Notes: generated from the letters alone by a model not told the origin. 20,939 nucleotides of DNA from Reticulitermes lucifugus (GCA_026260175.1 JAKCWW010002296.1:9527-30465); one strand, 5' to 3'; shown: positions 1 through 10,054, counted from the stretch's first letter. A program made the numbers and translations.

Positions 1-110
1 ACTCGTCCAGAGGAGTCCTACCGAGTGTGGTGTGTCTAAAGTGTGATCGTGAAGCCTTGACAATGAGGAAGCCCTGGCCCACTAGGGGCTGTTGCGCCAT
101 GGGAAAAAAG
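1..110 (+). mobile_element. SINE family A, 3' part, cut by window edge
   Basis: This is the 3' body of a tRNA-derived SINE, running into a short A-rich tail (GGGAAAAAAG at 101-110). It matches, base for base over long stretches, the reverse complement of 3240-3345 (for example CTCGTCCAGAGGAGTCCT and GGCCCACTAGGGGCTGT), and more loosely 9727-9846 and 20873-20939. The tRNA-like head lies outside the window. SINEs are non-coding and are moved by a LINE's machinery, so the small open frame that begins in the tail has no meaning. The family name A is mine. Confidence 0.85.
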
Positions 111-1537
111 TAGATGTTGCTGTTAATAAATGGTCACTACTTAAGCAGAATGTTTCGAAGGAGACCGTTCTTGATGAGTTTCCAGTTTTTTTATTATTGT
201 GCTTCTATAGCTTTAGCCTACTTCTCTAACATAATTAGTTATTATAGGCAGAACCATAATAATACTAAAATACATAGGATAACTGAATACCGACATATGT
301 TGAACATTTTACTATTATAAGAACATTAAGGAGTAAAACAATCATTTTCCTGTAGTTAGACCTACTGATGTAAGGCAGCATTTTCTTTCTTAGCTACTTT
401 CAAAATAAGGTAATATAACCGCTTGGAAATTGGCAGAGATCGTCAATGCTCAATCTCTCCCTCTTTGCCTGAGATTAAGATTTGAACAGTTTGTACCACA
501 GGATTAACATCAGCCCTCGTAGAACGGGTAAAACAATAATTTAAACATTTAATGACATTTGACATATTAAATATCCATATTACTATCATTTTCGTTATTT
601 TTTAATTATTATTTATATTACTGCCATACTATTGTCATTTCATTTCACCTATAGTTGTTATTCTCCTTGCTCTGCGTGTGCTTATTCTGTCCGTATCTCA
701 GTGGGCCTCTTTAGCAGATTATTTGTAGTATTTTATGCATTTTGTGCAATTGTTCTTATTTTAATATTACAAAATTACATGTATGCAAAGCAAGTGAAAG
801 CTTTAATCTCTGTTAAACAAATAAGCTCATTGCTGACAATACGAGTATGTCTGTGAACCCCTTAAAATACATAAGAATATTTCCTGGGAAAGGGAGAGGC
901 CCTTATAATTTTATATGTTAAGAAATGGGCACTATATAAAAAAAATTACGAATCGCTGTTCCTGTGAAATATTTTGGTTCGAAACGAACCGTGAACAAAG
1001 TGGGAGACTGCACGCAACTAAAGAATAATGTGTACGTTGTGAGACACAAAGCAAAGACCTTAAGTAAGTTCACATGCGAGTAGAGTGGATAGTTTAAAAA
1101 CTTTGGAGACCTTTTAGAGAAGAACAAGTTAAACATAGTGAAAACGAGTGAAAGGTGTAGGAGGTTACGATAGGTTGAACTTGTATTTTGGATCTGGGAT
1201 ACAGAAAATTTTCACAGAATATAGGCGGGGAAACCTGCTGGAAGGTAACCACTTTGAAGCCCGAAAGAGGAAAATGAAAGATGGTTATTAGGGAGATAGT
1301 CTGTGAGGGTTGAAGATGAATGGATCTGTCTGAGGATCGCTTCCGGTGGCGTATTTGACATTAGCGATATTGAACCTTCGGGTTCCCTTTTTAGGGAACT
1401 AGTTGAGAACAGACGACTGATTAGTAAGGCAGTTTATAACAGACTTCCCTTTGGAAACAAGATGCGAGTAAATATGTTTTTATCTGCTGTGGTATTGAAA
1501 GTACGCCTGGTATAAATTTTAAATCTTGGTGCAGAGC
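111..1537. other. AT-rich unassigned DNA
   Basis: No convincing gene is seen on either strand; the open frames of 70 codons or so lack coding character. A small perfect hairpin, GGTTCG-AAA-CGAACC, lies at 976-990. At about 149-180 a stretch containing TGTTTCGAAGGAGACC faintly resembles the hammerhead-like repeats found elsewhere in the window, but no stem can be built there. Confidence 0.4.
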
Positions 1538-1580
1538 TCCCTGAGGATGGCGTGGATGACGCCGAAACATGTAGTAACGA
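1538..1580 (+). mobile_element. Hammerhead-like terminus of a Penelope-type element
   Basis: The sequence shows CTGAGGA (1541-1547), one extra T, a 5-bp hairpin GGCGT-GGATG-ACGCC (1549-1563), GAAA (1564-1567), then CATGTAG. This is the order of a hammerhead ribozyme core: CUGANGA, stem II, GAAA, a minimal stem III, and a GUA cleavage triplet. Here the outer stem I hardly pairs (CUCC against GUAA), so the copy is probably dead. Motifs of this kind with a tiny stem III are known from the terminal repeats of Penelope-like retroelements; the family call is an inference. No reverse transcriptase lies beside it, so it would be a truncated terminus. Confidence 0.55.
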
Positions 1581-2965
1581 TGTAAAACTGTACTTGTATA
1601 TATAACATGTGCATTTGTTGGTGTTTTTAACTTTTAAATCAAACAATTTCTTAGACTAATTAGATTTGTATAATGATGACAATTTGCTTAGTAAAATGAG
1701 ACATATGACCACTGAGAAGGATGTAGAAAGAAATACTCATTTAGCCTCGGAAGTGGTCTTTGGCCTGTTTCTTTTCAAAGACATGAAAAAGAAGAGGAAG
1801 AAAAATAAGGATGAAGAAGAAGAACTTGGAATGACGTGGTTAACCCTTTCTGATGATCAAGTCTGATTCCAAATCTAACAACATAAATCGAAGCGTATTT
1901 CCCCCGCCTTACCTCTTGTTTTCTTCAGCTTGACCTTGTCAGGCCAGCCTTGCATCTGGCAGTCAGGTGAACCGAAACACAGAGACCACTACTCCTCAGT
2001 TGTGAAGTTTCTCCACACTCATTTAAAAGTCCCTCAGCTGTCATTATATAGTTAGTGCCTAATTAAACACAAAAGACTCAGTAATTTGTCGACTCTAGAA
2101 CCGTTTCACACTGAAATTCACGTGTGTTAAATCGCTGGTACGTACAAGGAAAACTTTCGCTGTTAATTGTCATGAGCTGGAACTAAAGTGTGTTCTGTTT
2201 AATAAAGACTTAGTTAAATGTTGTTGATTTCACGAGTTGTACGGTGCGTAACATTAGGTTTCCCCACAAACAATATTGTGGGAATACAACGTCGAAGGGA
2301 GTAGGCCTGCTGTTGGTACAGGTTTATAGATTTCCTTCCGCGAATTTAAACTCCTCTAGTTTATTGGTATTCATTTATTTCAGATACAAACCAATTTATT
2401 AGTCTACTTATTTAACTTCTTTTCTGTTCTTTTGCCAGAAATTAAGAATAAAAATTCGTTTGGAAGAGTAGGCAAAACACAAGCCTGTGTTGAATTTGGA
2501 ATTCAGGAATATGTTACTTTGTGTGCATTTGTTTAAATGAATGTCCTTCATCATTAAGGAAATAAAATTTATTGGCCTTAACAGTATCTTTATTTCGTCA
2601 TGTACAGTGTTATTAGACCTACTATGGATTTTCTTCTTTATGCTATCTACGTCATCTCTGAGTGAAAAACATATAGTTAACTGGCCATGAACCGTCTCCT
2701 ATGATACGTGTATTGACGCCTAAGTAAAACACACTAAAATTTCAGAATAATCCCTCGCAGTAACTATATTAACTGCCTGTTTGGAAATATATTAACACGT
2801 AGAGGAAGATATTGCAAGATTCTGTAGGTGGAAAGAAAAGGTGAAGAAATGATGGTTGCACGGAAACGACGGTTATGTGGAAGTATACTTACAGGACACG
2901 AGCCAGTGGAAACACTGGAGGCACTGATGGGGGCTGTTCTTTAAAAAAACTATAATTTTAATTGT
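1581..2965. other. Unassigned DNA with purine tract and small hairpin
   Basis: No gene is seen. A purine-rich tract (GAA and GGAAG units) at about 1786-1825 encodes a low-complexity Lys/Glu run in one frame and is not evidence of a protein. A 7-bp hairpin, CCCACAA with TTGTGGG, lies at 2263-2282. AATAAA hexamers near 2200 and 2560 have no open frame upstream that would make them polyadenylation signals. Confidence 0.4.
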
Positions 2966-3012
2966 TATTTAACGACGCTGTCAGTTGATAATGTTGTATA
3001 GCGTCAGTGATG
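2966..3012 (-). repeat. Fragment of an interspersed repeat (TTATTTAACGACGCTG type)
   Basis: TTATTTAACGACGCTGTC followed about 20 bases on by TATAGCGTCAG resembles the 3' end of a SINE known to me from polyneopteran insects. In that SINE a TTTAACGACGCTG block is followed by TTTAGCGTC. The inverted GACGCT / AGCGTC pair is visible. A shorter cousin, TATTAGACGACGCTGCC, is at about 16904. The orientation is inferred from the remembered family and is uncertain. Confidence 0.35.
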
Positions 3013-3027
3013 GATGAATGAATTATT

Positions 3028-3175
3028 ATGTACCATTCGTAGAATTATATTGACTGGGGAAACCCGCAGTACTAGGAGAAAAACCTGTCCCAGTGCCACT
3101 TTGTTCATTAGCAGTCTGACAGGGACTGGCCTGGGGAAAAAGCTGTATGATTGTTTCGAACCTGGAACAAATCTA
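3028..3175 (-). mobile_element. SINE family B, diverged partial copy
   Basis: Read on the minus strand this carries AACAAAGTGGCACTGGGACA, then GGTTTTTCTCCTAGTACT, then GGGTTTCCCCAGTCAAT. These match in order the body of the SINE B copies at 13622-13897 and 20197-20468. The minus-strand sequence AGGTTCGAAACA (near 3152-3165) is a worn pol III B box of the tRNA-derived head. The copy is older than its neighbours, with several mismatches and indels, and its 5' head abuts a younger SINE A in the same orientation. Confidence 0.75.
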
Positions 3176-3214
3176 ACGTGAAACGGCATGGGCTTAATGC
3201 AAGCAGAGTCTTGG

Positions 3215-3477
3215 CCTTCTGTTTTACTGTTCTTTTTTTCATGGAACTACAGCCCCTAGTGGGCCAGGGCCTCCTCATTGCCGAGGCTTCGCTTTCACAC
3301 TCAGCTAGACACACCACACTTGGCAGGACTCCTCTGGACGAGTGATCAGCCCGACGCAGAGACCTCTACCTGATAACACACAACACTCACAAAAAATAGA
3401 CATACATGCACCAGGCGGGATTCGAACCCACAGTCCCAACAAGCGAGCGGCCGCAGACACGCCTTTGTTTTACTGTT
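3215..3477 (-). mobile_element. SINE family A with target-site duplication
   Basis: This minus-strand SINE insertion is bounded by direct repeats. On the left CCTTCTGTTTTACTGTT (3215-3231) and on the right CCTTTGTTTTACTGTT (3462-3477) share a perfect 12-mer, TGTTTTACTGTT. The body is 3232-3461. On the minus strand it runs from a 5'-truncated tRNA-like head with B box GGGTTCGAATCCC, through GGTCTCTGCGTCGGGCTGATC, to an A-rich tail (CATGAAAAAAAG). Target-site duplication plus an A-rich tail is the hallmark of LINE-driven retroposition. The near-perfect duplication makes this one of the younger insertions in the window. Open frames inside it are artefacts. Confidence 0.88.
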
Positions 3478-4091
3478 ACATAACAAAATTCATGACTTTC
3501 ATGAAGTACGTGTCTGAATTCCGTAAGTCACAGAGACGCAATTCTAGGAAGATGGTTGAGCGGAGAACTTGAAAAAAAAAGAGGCTGCTCTAAATTCTGA
3601 GATGTTATGCAACTCTAACCTGTTCCTATCTGCTGCCCGTTATTCAGGAGAACCACACATCTTTCTTTTATTTGCCAATGGCGAACGGTTACTTGCCTCA
3701 AAATTCTTGGCCGTGAACTTGTAACAGGCCTACAAAAGATAACGTAAAGTCTTGTGATGCGTTCGGTCCGCTTTGTTTAGTAAGCACCTGTTTCTAATTT
3801 CGCCTTAAAGTCGACTCAGCTGCACCGGTTACTTGAGGCTGTTAACTCGTTTAACCTATCAAACCAAAGCTTAGAAAGTAAACTTCAGATATGCGTGATT
3901 TCAGGCTTCCGCTGCTCTTCTGCGATCTTACGCAACGTGGATTGGTACGCTGAGCAACATCCCAGAAGAGCGAAGATCTCAAAATTCAGGCAACTCAAAA
4001 CCTAAGGTTTAATATTGGAATTTTTTATTTGTTAAATATTTTAGTGATACGATTGTTTTTTCGAGGGTTTTCGGAGTACGTAGTGACATTT
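3478..4091. other. Unassigned DNA
   Basis: I see no gene, repeat family or strong secondary structure in this stretch beyond a few short poly-A and poly-T runs. Confidence 0.4.
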
Positions 4092-4238
4092 CGGAATATC
4101 ACTGATGTGTATTTGGACTTTATCCATCGTCACTGAGTATATAAACACGACGTTTCAAAAGCAGTCTGCTTTCGAAACGTCGTGTTTGTATACTCAGTGA
4201 CGATGGAGAAAGTCCAAATACACATCAGTGATATTCCG
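4092..4238. repeat. 147-bp near-perfect palindrome
   Basis: Two 73-base arms pair around a single central T at 4165. By hand I count 70 of 73 complementary pairs. The three exceptions are 4157/4173 (A with C), 4142/4188 (T with G) and 4122/4208 (A with G). The flanking bases 4091 and 4239 do not pair, so the palindrome ends sharply. The centre, AAAGCAG-T-CTGCTTT, is itself a hairpin, followed on the plus strand by CGAAACGTCGTG. That is the GAAAC block seen after stem II in the hammerhead-like motifs of this window. The element therefore looks like a Penelope-type terminus joined head to head within its stem II. No protein is encoded. Confidence 0.92.
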
Positions 4239-5605
4239 CATGTTGCACCGTTGTCTAAGAATTATAGTGTATAGAGTGACATTTTCTTCGTAGGACATTT
4301 GAGCGTTCTTCTGGAATTATGAGTATGTAATGGTATTTTGTCCATCGTAGACGTAATGCTTTACAGTGATCACAGAGTTCTTCTGAGAACAGGCTGTGAC
4401 ATTTTATCCACAAGATATGTAATTGTGCTGCCATAACTGTCATTCTTATTTACTGAAGCTAATTCAGGGTGACTGGGAAAGTGCTTCTTCTTCACTTCAT
4501 GGTATTGGCAATGAAGCCTATTCCGACTTCATATAGACCACTCATGCCATATTTTCCTGGTTTTTCCTCGGTCATGGTGTCCTTTTCGTTTATATTGTAG
4601 CATAATGACGCAACGTCGTATCCTATATGAACGGAATTCTTAAATCACACCGCTGTGAAAACCTAAAAACTCTCATCATAGATGTGGGTCCAAACGTGGT
4701 ACTTGTTTGTGTACTCCTCGTCTAGACATACTTACCTAATGTTAAGCATTATTATTAGGGTCTTAAGGTTGATAAGGATGAAACTGGCAGGATATGTAGC
4801 ACGTTTGCAGGGGATCATATTATAATAGTTCTTAAAGGGGTGGATTCTTCAGGCTGATATGATATCATTGGACGACTCTTTTAAACACGATAATAAGTAT
4901 TTGGTTTCCCTAAAACGCGGATAATTTCTTGGTGAACTGAACGACTAGCAGAATTTCAAGAAGGATCTTTGGAGTTTGTTAATATGAAATACGAGATGGA
5001 TGTGGGATTATTCCAGAAGACTTGGTTAGGATACCCGAGCATTCCAGCACTGTAAAGCTGCCCCCAGGGTTCGAACACCATGTGGTTGTGATGAGACAAA
5101 GTAACGGAGTACGCAAGTTTAGTATCAAGCTCCAGGCTCCAGCACACTCACTGGCGTCTCGAGTTGAGCCAGGTATGCTGTGTCAAGATTATATGTGACA
5201 TTAATGCAGTTTGCTCTACAGCAAGGAAAAGTCCAATACACAACTGGCGCTTTGCAGTCGAATCTGTCAATAATCTTCAGTTCGTTCTCGAAAATGGAGT
5301 CTGTCTTACAATTAATTTGTATCACACATATATATTTGTATTTGCTCTCTTACAAACTTTAAAAATATTTTTGACTGTGGTTTCCATAACTATAAATAGC
5401 AGTATTGTTGCCAGAAACGGAAACAGAACAAACAGTTGCAAGCAGAACTCTTAAGCTTAACTTTGTTTCTGCATAGACTTCTAGTCGTGCAGATTTGTTA
5501 TAATTAACATTATTATTATGACTTGTGTATATTGTATGTAGTTTGTGCTGTTTCTGTAGTTGGCACTCGGGCTGTTGAGTCAGCACGTAAATAAACTTGA
5601 ATTAA
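4239..5605. other. Unassigned DNA, possible worn tRNA-like head near 5060
   Basis: No gene is seen. On the minus strand near 5067-5085, TGGTGTTCGAACCCTGGG fits a pol III B box and might be the head of an old SINE, but no A box or recognisable body supports it. The rest is AT-rich with no clear structure. Confidence 0.3.
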
Positions 5606-5631
5606 ATTATTATTATTATTATTATTATTAT
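5606..5631. repeat. (ATT)n microsatellite
   Basis: An uninterrupted run of nearly nine ATT units is directly visible. It is a simple repeat with no coding value. Confidence 0.95.
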
Positions 5632-6117
5632 ATCTGTGGAGAACACATGATTAAGCACATATTCCGTCTACATTGAATTTGTCGACTGCAACTTCAAGGT
5701 TTTACGTAGCATTATGTTTGTAATTCTTGACTTACAGTCAATATTTGAAACAAAATGTAGGTAAGTTCATGATCTATCTCCTTGTCCACTTTCGCATGAG
5801 TACCTCCAGTTTTGCATTAGTTATCGCCAGTGAAACCAGAAGATAAGGAAAGTGTTGGAGCGATGACCATCTTATTAGTTTATATTGTACGAAAGTACTT
5901 TACCAAAAGCTGGCGGGTTTTTAAAGCTCTTTTTCTATACACAAACTAAATGACGTCAGTGTACCTTCCACCTCACAATTTCGTGCATGCGACGTGTTGC
6001 TCTTACTGGTTGTGGGATATTATGAGCTGTGATGTTAGAATGGACTCCAAAGACGTAATATTTATATCAATTTTCTTGAATTATCTGTCTGTCAGCTGTT
6101 TCAAAAGTTGTCGTGGG
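5632..6117. other. Unassigned DNA
   Basis: Nothing recognisable is seen here on either strand. An 86-codon open frame that begins in this stretch at 5950 runs into the dinucleotide repeat that follows and is not a credible gene. Confidence 0.4.
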
Positions 6118-6151
6118 CACACACATATATATATATATGTGTGTGTGTGTG
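6118..6151. repeat. Compound (CA)4(TA)6(TG)7 dinucleotide repeat
   Basis: CACACACA is followed by six TA and about seven TG units. Positions 6118-6145 form a perfect 28-bp palindrome, so the tract could extrude as a cruciform. The alternating purine-pyrimidine order would also allow Z-DNA. This is a simple-sequence locus. Confidence 0.9.
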
Positions 6152-6159
6152 TATATACA

Positions 6160-7075
6160 GGGCCTGGTTATCTCGTAAATATTTTTTCCTTAAAAGGACT
6201 GAAAATGTAAAAATATGACTCTTTTGCATAATAAATGTTAAGCAACAAAAACATATTTTTATATGTGTTGTAACTTAGATATGACTTCCATTGACAAACA
6301 GCACAAATAATGGGGAACCGTTGTTCACTGATATTGGTAAATACTAAAGCTGTCCAAGATCAGAAATGGCTGCTGCTACTACGCGAGCAATGTTGACTGT
6401 AGCCTAAAGGAGGTCATAAAGAAAGCTACATATGTGCAGCATACTATAGGCATGTAATGACAGGTAATGTAAAACACTACAGGCTACTGAAGAATAAAAC
6501 TCCTAAAGATAATCGTATAAATGGCAGCATTTGTCCTGTGGAGCAGAAGGTTGGACACTAACAAAACATAAGCTTAATAGAAGGACTGAAGTTTCCGAAA
6601 TGTTTTTTGTGAGCTCAGCCGCAGAAAGTACACTCCAAACCTCTAAAGAGCAGGGAGAATAGTTAGGAATTAAGAATGACTCTAACAATATTACAAATAG
6701 AATTTCAGGCTTGAGATATAAATGGTATAAACCTTTTGAAAAAGTTGAAAATCATGTCCAAAAGACGGATTAAAATTATGACCCACCAGAAAAAATTAAT
6801 GTTGGAAGATTCATAGAACGTTTAACTGACGAAAGAGATTTTAGTAGGAACCAAAGAAGCCACAGGGCCCTATCAGTGAAGTAGGTAGGATAGAGAAAGA
6901 CGAGGAACAGAAGTCCTTTGAAGGTGGTGGGATTTGTTTAAGTCCCTGATATCTTTAAAGTAATGGGTATTTTTCCCATGAAAGCAGAAAAGTTACTTTA
7001 ATAATTAATGCCTCATCACCAACTAAATGCACTTTATTTAAAAAACAATATAAGGTTTCTTTAAAACGTTAAAAA
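6160..7075. other. Unassigned AT-rich DNA
   Basis: I see no gene in this stretch. It starts with ACAGGGCCTGGTTATC, which resembles a DNA-transposon end, but I found no matching inverted end downstream. The rest is AT-rich without recognisable elements. Confidence 0.35.
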
Positions 7076-7120
7076 ACCCCTACATATGTTTCGGCTTCTA
7101 GAAAGCCATCTTCAGGGGGT
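7076..7120 (-). ncRNA. Complete hammerhead-type ribozyme fold (Penelope-type terminus)
   Basis: On the minus strand this reads: ACCCC (stem I, 7120-7116), CUGAAGA (core, 7115-7109), one extra U (7108), GGCUU-UCUAG-AAGCC (stem II with a 5-nt loop), GAAA (7092-7089), C-AUAU-G (one-pair stem III), UA, then GGGGU (stem I, 7080-7076). Stem I pairs perfectly over 5 bp. All core residues are present, with a GUA cleavage triplet. The single oddity is the extra U between core and stem II. It is shared by the copies at 1538 and 18969, so it is a family feature and leaves catalysis uncertain. Hammerheads with a minimal stem III are known from Penelope-like elements and may act as dimers. No reverse transcriptase is found next to it. 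Confidence 0.6.
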
Positions 7121-7861
7121 GTCACACAACTGCACTTTTTATTTAAAAACCACGTCCATAAGTTCGTCCAACAGTATATGCCATATAGTTCACCACTTTC
7201 ACTTCTGTTTTTTACACTGTCACCTTTGTGTACCGTATGTTAAAATGAAAATGAGATGGATATTAAAACTGTAAAAGGCGCTGTCAGTGAAACTGTTCTT
7301 GTTGTGGTGTTATAGTTGAGAGTTTTCATATAGCTTCACGTGTTGATAGAGATGTTAAAGGATCATGGTGCTGCATTTACTATTGTTTCTTATGTTGCAT
7401 TGCTGTGGCGTGTACTGTTCCGATTTTGCGTGGACTATTTTTTTTTAAATTATAAGAGCTTTATTTTCAATTTTCCAACAATTATACACAAAAGATCTAC
7501 ATTTATTTCAAGCCGTGCCATTTACCAGCTTCTGGAGCCTCTACTTGGGGGGGCCAGAGCCTCCCCTGGCATTTAATTAACAATGAACAACTGATAAGTA
7601 TTAAAGTAGTGAAAATTAACAAAATAGCATAAAAACACTACCTGACTATGTGGACTATGTTATCAACATATCCAAATAGGTTCGGGAGTATAAATTCCGT
7701 GACCCATTATTTATTGCTCTGATACAGAAATCCTTTTGGTCTATAGACCTAGGTGTAGTAAGGTCATAAAATTTTACTGCATAATACAAACATAGATTAG
7801 AATGTAAACGTTATCACTTGTTATGTAACGCATGTAGATAGTGTGAATGTAAGGTGAGATC
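7121..7861. other. Unassigned DNA
   Basis: No convincing gene is seen. A short GC-rich patch at 7535-7572 (GGAGCCTCTACTTGGGGGGG and the following CCAGAGCCTCC) stands out from the AT-rich surroundings but matches nothing I can name. The 78-codon frame that covers it has no recognisable domain. Confidence 0.35.
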
Positions 7862-8134
7862 GCTGAAATGATGCCTGATACACAAGAACTCCCAAATAAA
7901 AAAGGAATTGGTCACATCTTGCGTAGAAACTGCCTTCTTAAACACGTGATTGAAGGAAAGTTAGAAGGAAGGATAAAAATGACGTGAAGACGAGGAAGAA
8001 GGCGTAAGCAGCTACTGGATGACCTTAAGGAAAAGAGAAGATACTGGAAATTGAAAGAGGAAGCACTAGATCTCACCCTGTGGAGAACTCGCTTTGGAAG
8101 AGGCTGTCGTAAGACAGACTACAGAATGAATTAA
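7862..8134 (+). pseudogene. LINE (non-LTR retrotransposon) C-terminal tail, decayed
   Basis: The plus-strand frame from about 7904 to the TAA at 8132-8134 reads GIGHILRRNCLLKHVIEGK, then LEGRIKMT, a TGA stop (7985-7987), RRGRRRKQLLDDLKEKRRYW, KLKEEALDLTLWRTRFGRG and a short end. I recognise this as the basic C-terminal end of an insect non-LTR retrotransposon polyprotein, downstream of the reverse transcriptase domain. The IGHILRRNCLLKHVIEGK and GRRRKQLLDDLKE blocks are typical. Only the last ~75 residues remain. The in-frame stop, the altered end (an expected VVRQT-like block is scrambled) and the absence of upstream RT show a 5'-truncated dead copy. The clade was not determined. Confidence 0.82.
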
Positions 8135-8824
8135 TGAATAGGAAGTTATAGGAGTAAATAGCAAGGTCAGTTTAAATTCTGAATCTCGGAAGGGGCTTCA
8201 GATACTAAGTTATTTTTAAAAAGCGGATTGAGAAATGAAATAAATATGAGAAATTTTAGTTTACACGTTTCAAAACATATGTTAATCTATAAATAAAATC
8301 TTGCTTCGAACCACACATACAACAAACTCTGTCTCTACTGCAAAGACCAACCGGTTAACGATGTTTAGAGAAATAATCGGCGTTGATTGTGAGAAACTTA
8401 CGAAACACATAAAGGCGCTGTGTGGGGGGAAATTAAGAGTTTTGAAATGTTCCAGCAGATGGTGTGTCTATATATAGTTACCACCGGGCTTTAAACACTT
8501 AAGTTGATGATCATACAAATGTTCTGCAAGTCATAAATAACATTATTTCCATTATTGGTACTTGTCAGCCTGGAATTAGACTACAGAAATTTATGCAGTG
8601 AAACTACATTGATCAACAAAACCCAATAAAAGTAGACCTATAGCTACAGTACACAAAATAATACTCTTTCTTTGTGAACTGTCTCTCTGGCCTGTAACAA
8701 TTAAGAATTAAGCTCTGAAATTTTGAATTATTAGGCATTTTGTGGGGATCATTAGACGGATATACATATAAAAACATTGTTTCCATTGTCGCCTTGTTAT
8801 TACAAAGAATTTGTTGGTAATTTC
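8135..8824. other. Unassigned DNA
   Basis: No gene is seen. A TATATATAG run near 8470 is not followed by any open frame that would make it a promoter. The stretch is otherwise AT-rich without visible repeats. Confidence 0.4.
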
Positions 8825-9090
8825 AACTATTTTGCCATCTTTATGTAGCCAGTTTGCACTGAATCTGGGCTCTCACAAACGGTTAACAAAACGGAAGACA
8901 TTATGGCAGCGATGCACAAATTTTCCAAAAAATCTAGGAACCACCTCAAAATCCTAGGCGCCAGAAGGGTGACATGAAGCAAGTTCCATAATGAGGATTG
9001 ACAAATATTCGACGCCACCGTAAAGAATTTAGTCGCCAGGGCGATCTGGTGCCTGGGATATGTGCACCAACGCGTTACGGTGATTAAAAA
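8825..9090. repeat. Possible interspersed repeat of unknown class
   Basis: This block has higher complexity and GC than its flanks. It contains phrases (CACCTCAAAATCCTAGGCGC, GACAAATATTCGACGCCACC, TTTAGTCGCCAGGGCGA) that I associate with a recurrent cockroach or termite repeat, but I cannot name the class. The minus strand is open for 88 codons and gives a Leu/Cys-rich protein. The plus strand is interrupted by stops. Neither looks like a known domain. Recognition from memory is weak evidence. Confidence 0.35.
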
Positions 9091-9567
9091 CACAGTTAAC
9101 TATTTAAATCACCATTAAGGAACTAAACTACTCCTTTACAACATCGTTTAAATTATGTAAACTTTGATTTACATATGTTTTCACAAATTTCTCTTGTTCC
9201 CGACAAAGTCGACTAACTAAATATTCTTTTAACCTGCTGTTAAGATAATCATAATTACCGACTGTTGTTGAGCAGTTCTTAGGCTGTCGGTATATAGCAG
9301 TTTTGTTAGTTTATAACATTTGTGACCAACGTTGAGGTCAAACTGTTGGTAGCCCTGTTTTGTTTTCGGGGTGTTTTGAGTTCTGTTATTGGCGCGGGGA
9401 TCAGCTAATCTGTCATTTCGGTCAAATTTCAGGATAACACTTTTATATAGGCAACTGACACTTATTTTTGCAAAAAAAATTCTACACCGTACTGAAATGT
9501 ACTTCCTCATGAAGCATTATAATAAAATTGGTAATCGTTTTAGAGTTACATCAAAATTGAACTCAAT
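9091..9567. other. Unassigned DNA
   Basis: I see nothing recognisable. Opposite-strand open frames at 9229-9577 overlap each other and neither shows a domain. Confidence 0.4.
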
Positions 9568-9859
9568 AAGACCATAAATCGCCGACACCGGAGTCCGTGC
9601 TGTCTAAGGCGTAGCTTTACAGCAGCTCGATTGCTGGGATCGTAGGTTCGAAACCCACAGAGGGCATGGATGTTCGTCTCTTGTGTTTGTTGTGTGTTGT
9701 GTAGGTAGCGGCCTCTGCGACGAGCTGATCACTCATTCAGAGGAATCCTACCGGGTGTGTGTGTGTGTCTAATTGTGTGTGATCTAGAAACCTCAACAAC
9801 GAGGCAGCCTAGACCCGAGTTGGGCTGTTGCGCTACAGGAAAAACAAGACCGTAAACCT
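9568..9859 (+). mobile_element. SINE family A, full-length, with target-site duplication
   Basis: This is the best full-length copy of family A. The body is 9581-9846, about 266 bp, flanked by AAGACCATAAATC (9568-9580) and AAGACCGTAAACC (9847-9859). These differ by two transitions and mark the target-site duplication. The head is tRNA-like, with a B box GGTTCGAAACC near 9646 and a rough A-box region around 9598-9612. The body carries GCGGCCTCTGCGACGAGCTG and CACTCATTCAGAGGAATCCT, a TG repeat, and the GGGCTGTTGCGCTACAGG 3' end with a short A-rich tail. The internal pol III boxes would direct its transcription in the cell. Confidence 0.9.
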
Positions 9860-10054
9860 TGGAAAGCAGTGTTAAAATTTCAGTCTTGTAAATTTGTGTT
9901 TCATTATCTATTAGGACCTTAAATATTGTTTCTTTTTGTTTCTTACATAATTATTAACATGGAATATACCTTATTTTACAATTATTCCTCAAAATGTTGT
10001 GGCGGTTATTGATTTCCTACGTCACAGTGATTTTGATCATTATCTGAAAAAAAT

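Noticed and set aside
149-185. A tenth hammerhead-like terminus (TGTTTCGAAGGAGACC, minus strand)
   Set aside because: GAAAC and a CTCATCAAG-like core are in the right order, but no stem II hairpin can be formed.
1666-1866. A 66-codon frame with a KKKRKKNKDEEEE run
   Set aside because: The run is the translation of a purine-rich low-complexity tract, and no domain surrounds it.
3342-3572. A 76-codon frame containing PGGIRTHSPNKRAA
   Set aside because: This is the antisense of the tRNA-like head of SINE A. Such GGIRTHSP-like peptides are classic SINE artefacts.
4466-4500. A transposon end beginning CAGGGTGACTGGGAAAGTG
   Set aside because: No matching inverted end was found within the window.
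5060-5095. A SINE head on the minus strand with B box GTTCGAACCC
   Set aside because: Only the B box is supported. There is no A box, no recognisable body and no target-site duplication.
8827-9093. An 88-codon minus-strand gene
   Set aside because: No domain or start context is seen. It lies in what looks like an interspersed repeat, so I list only the repeat.
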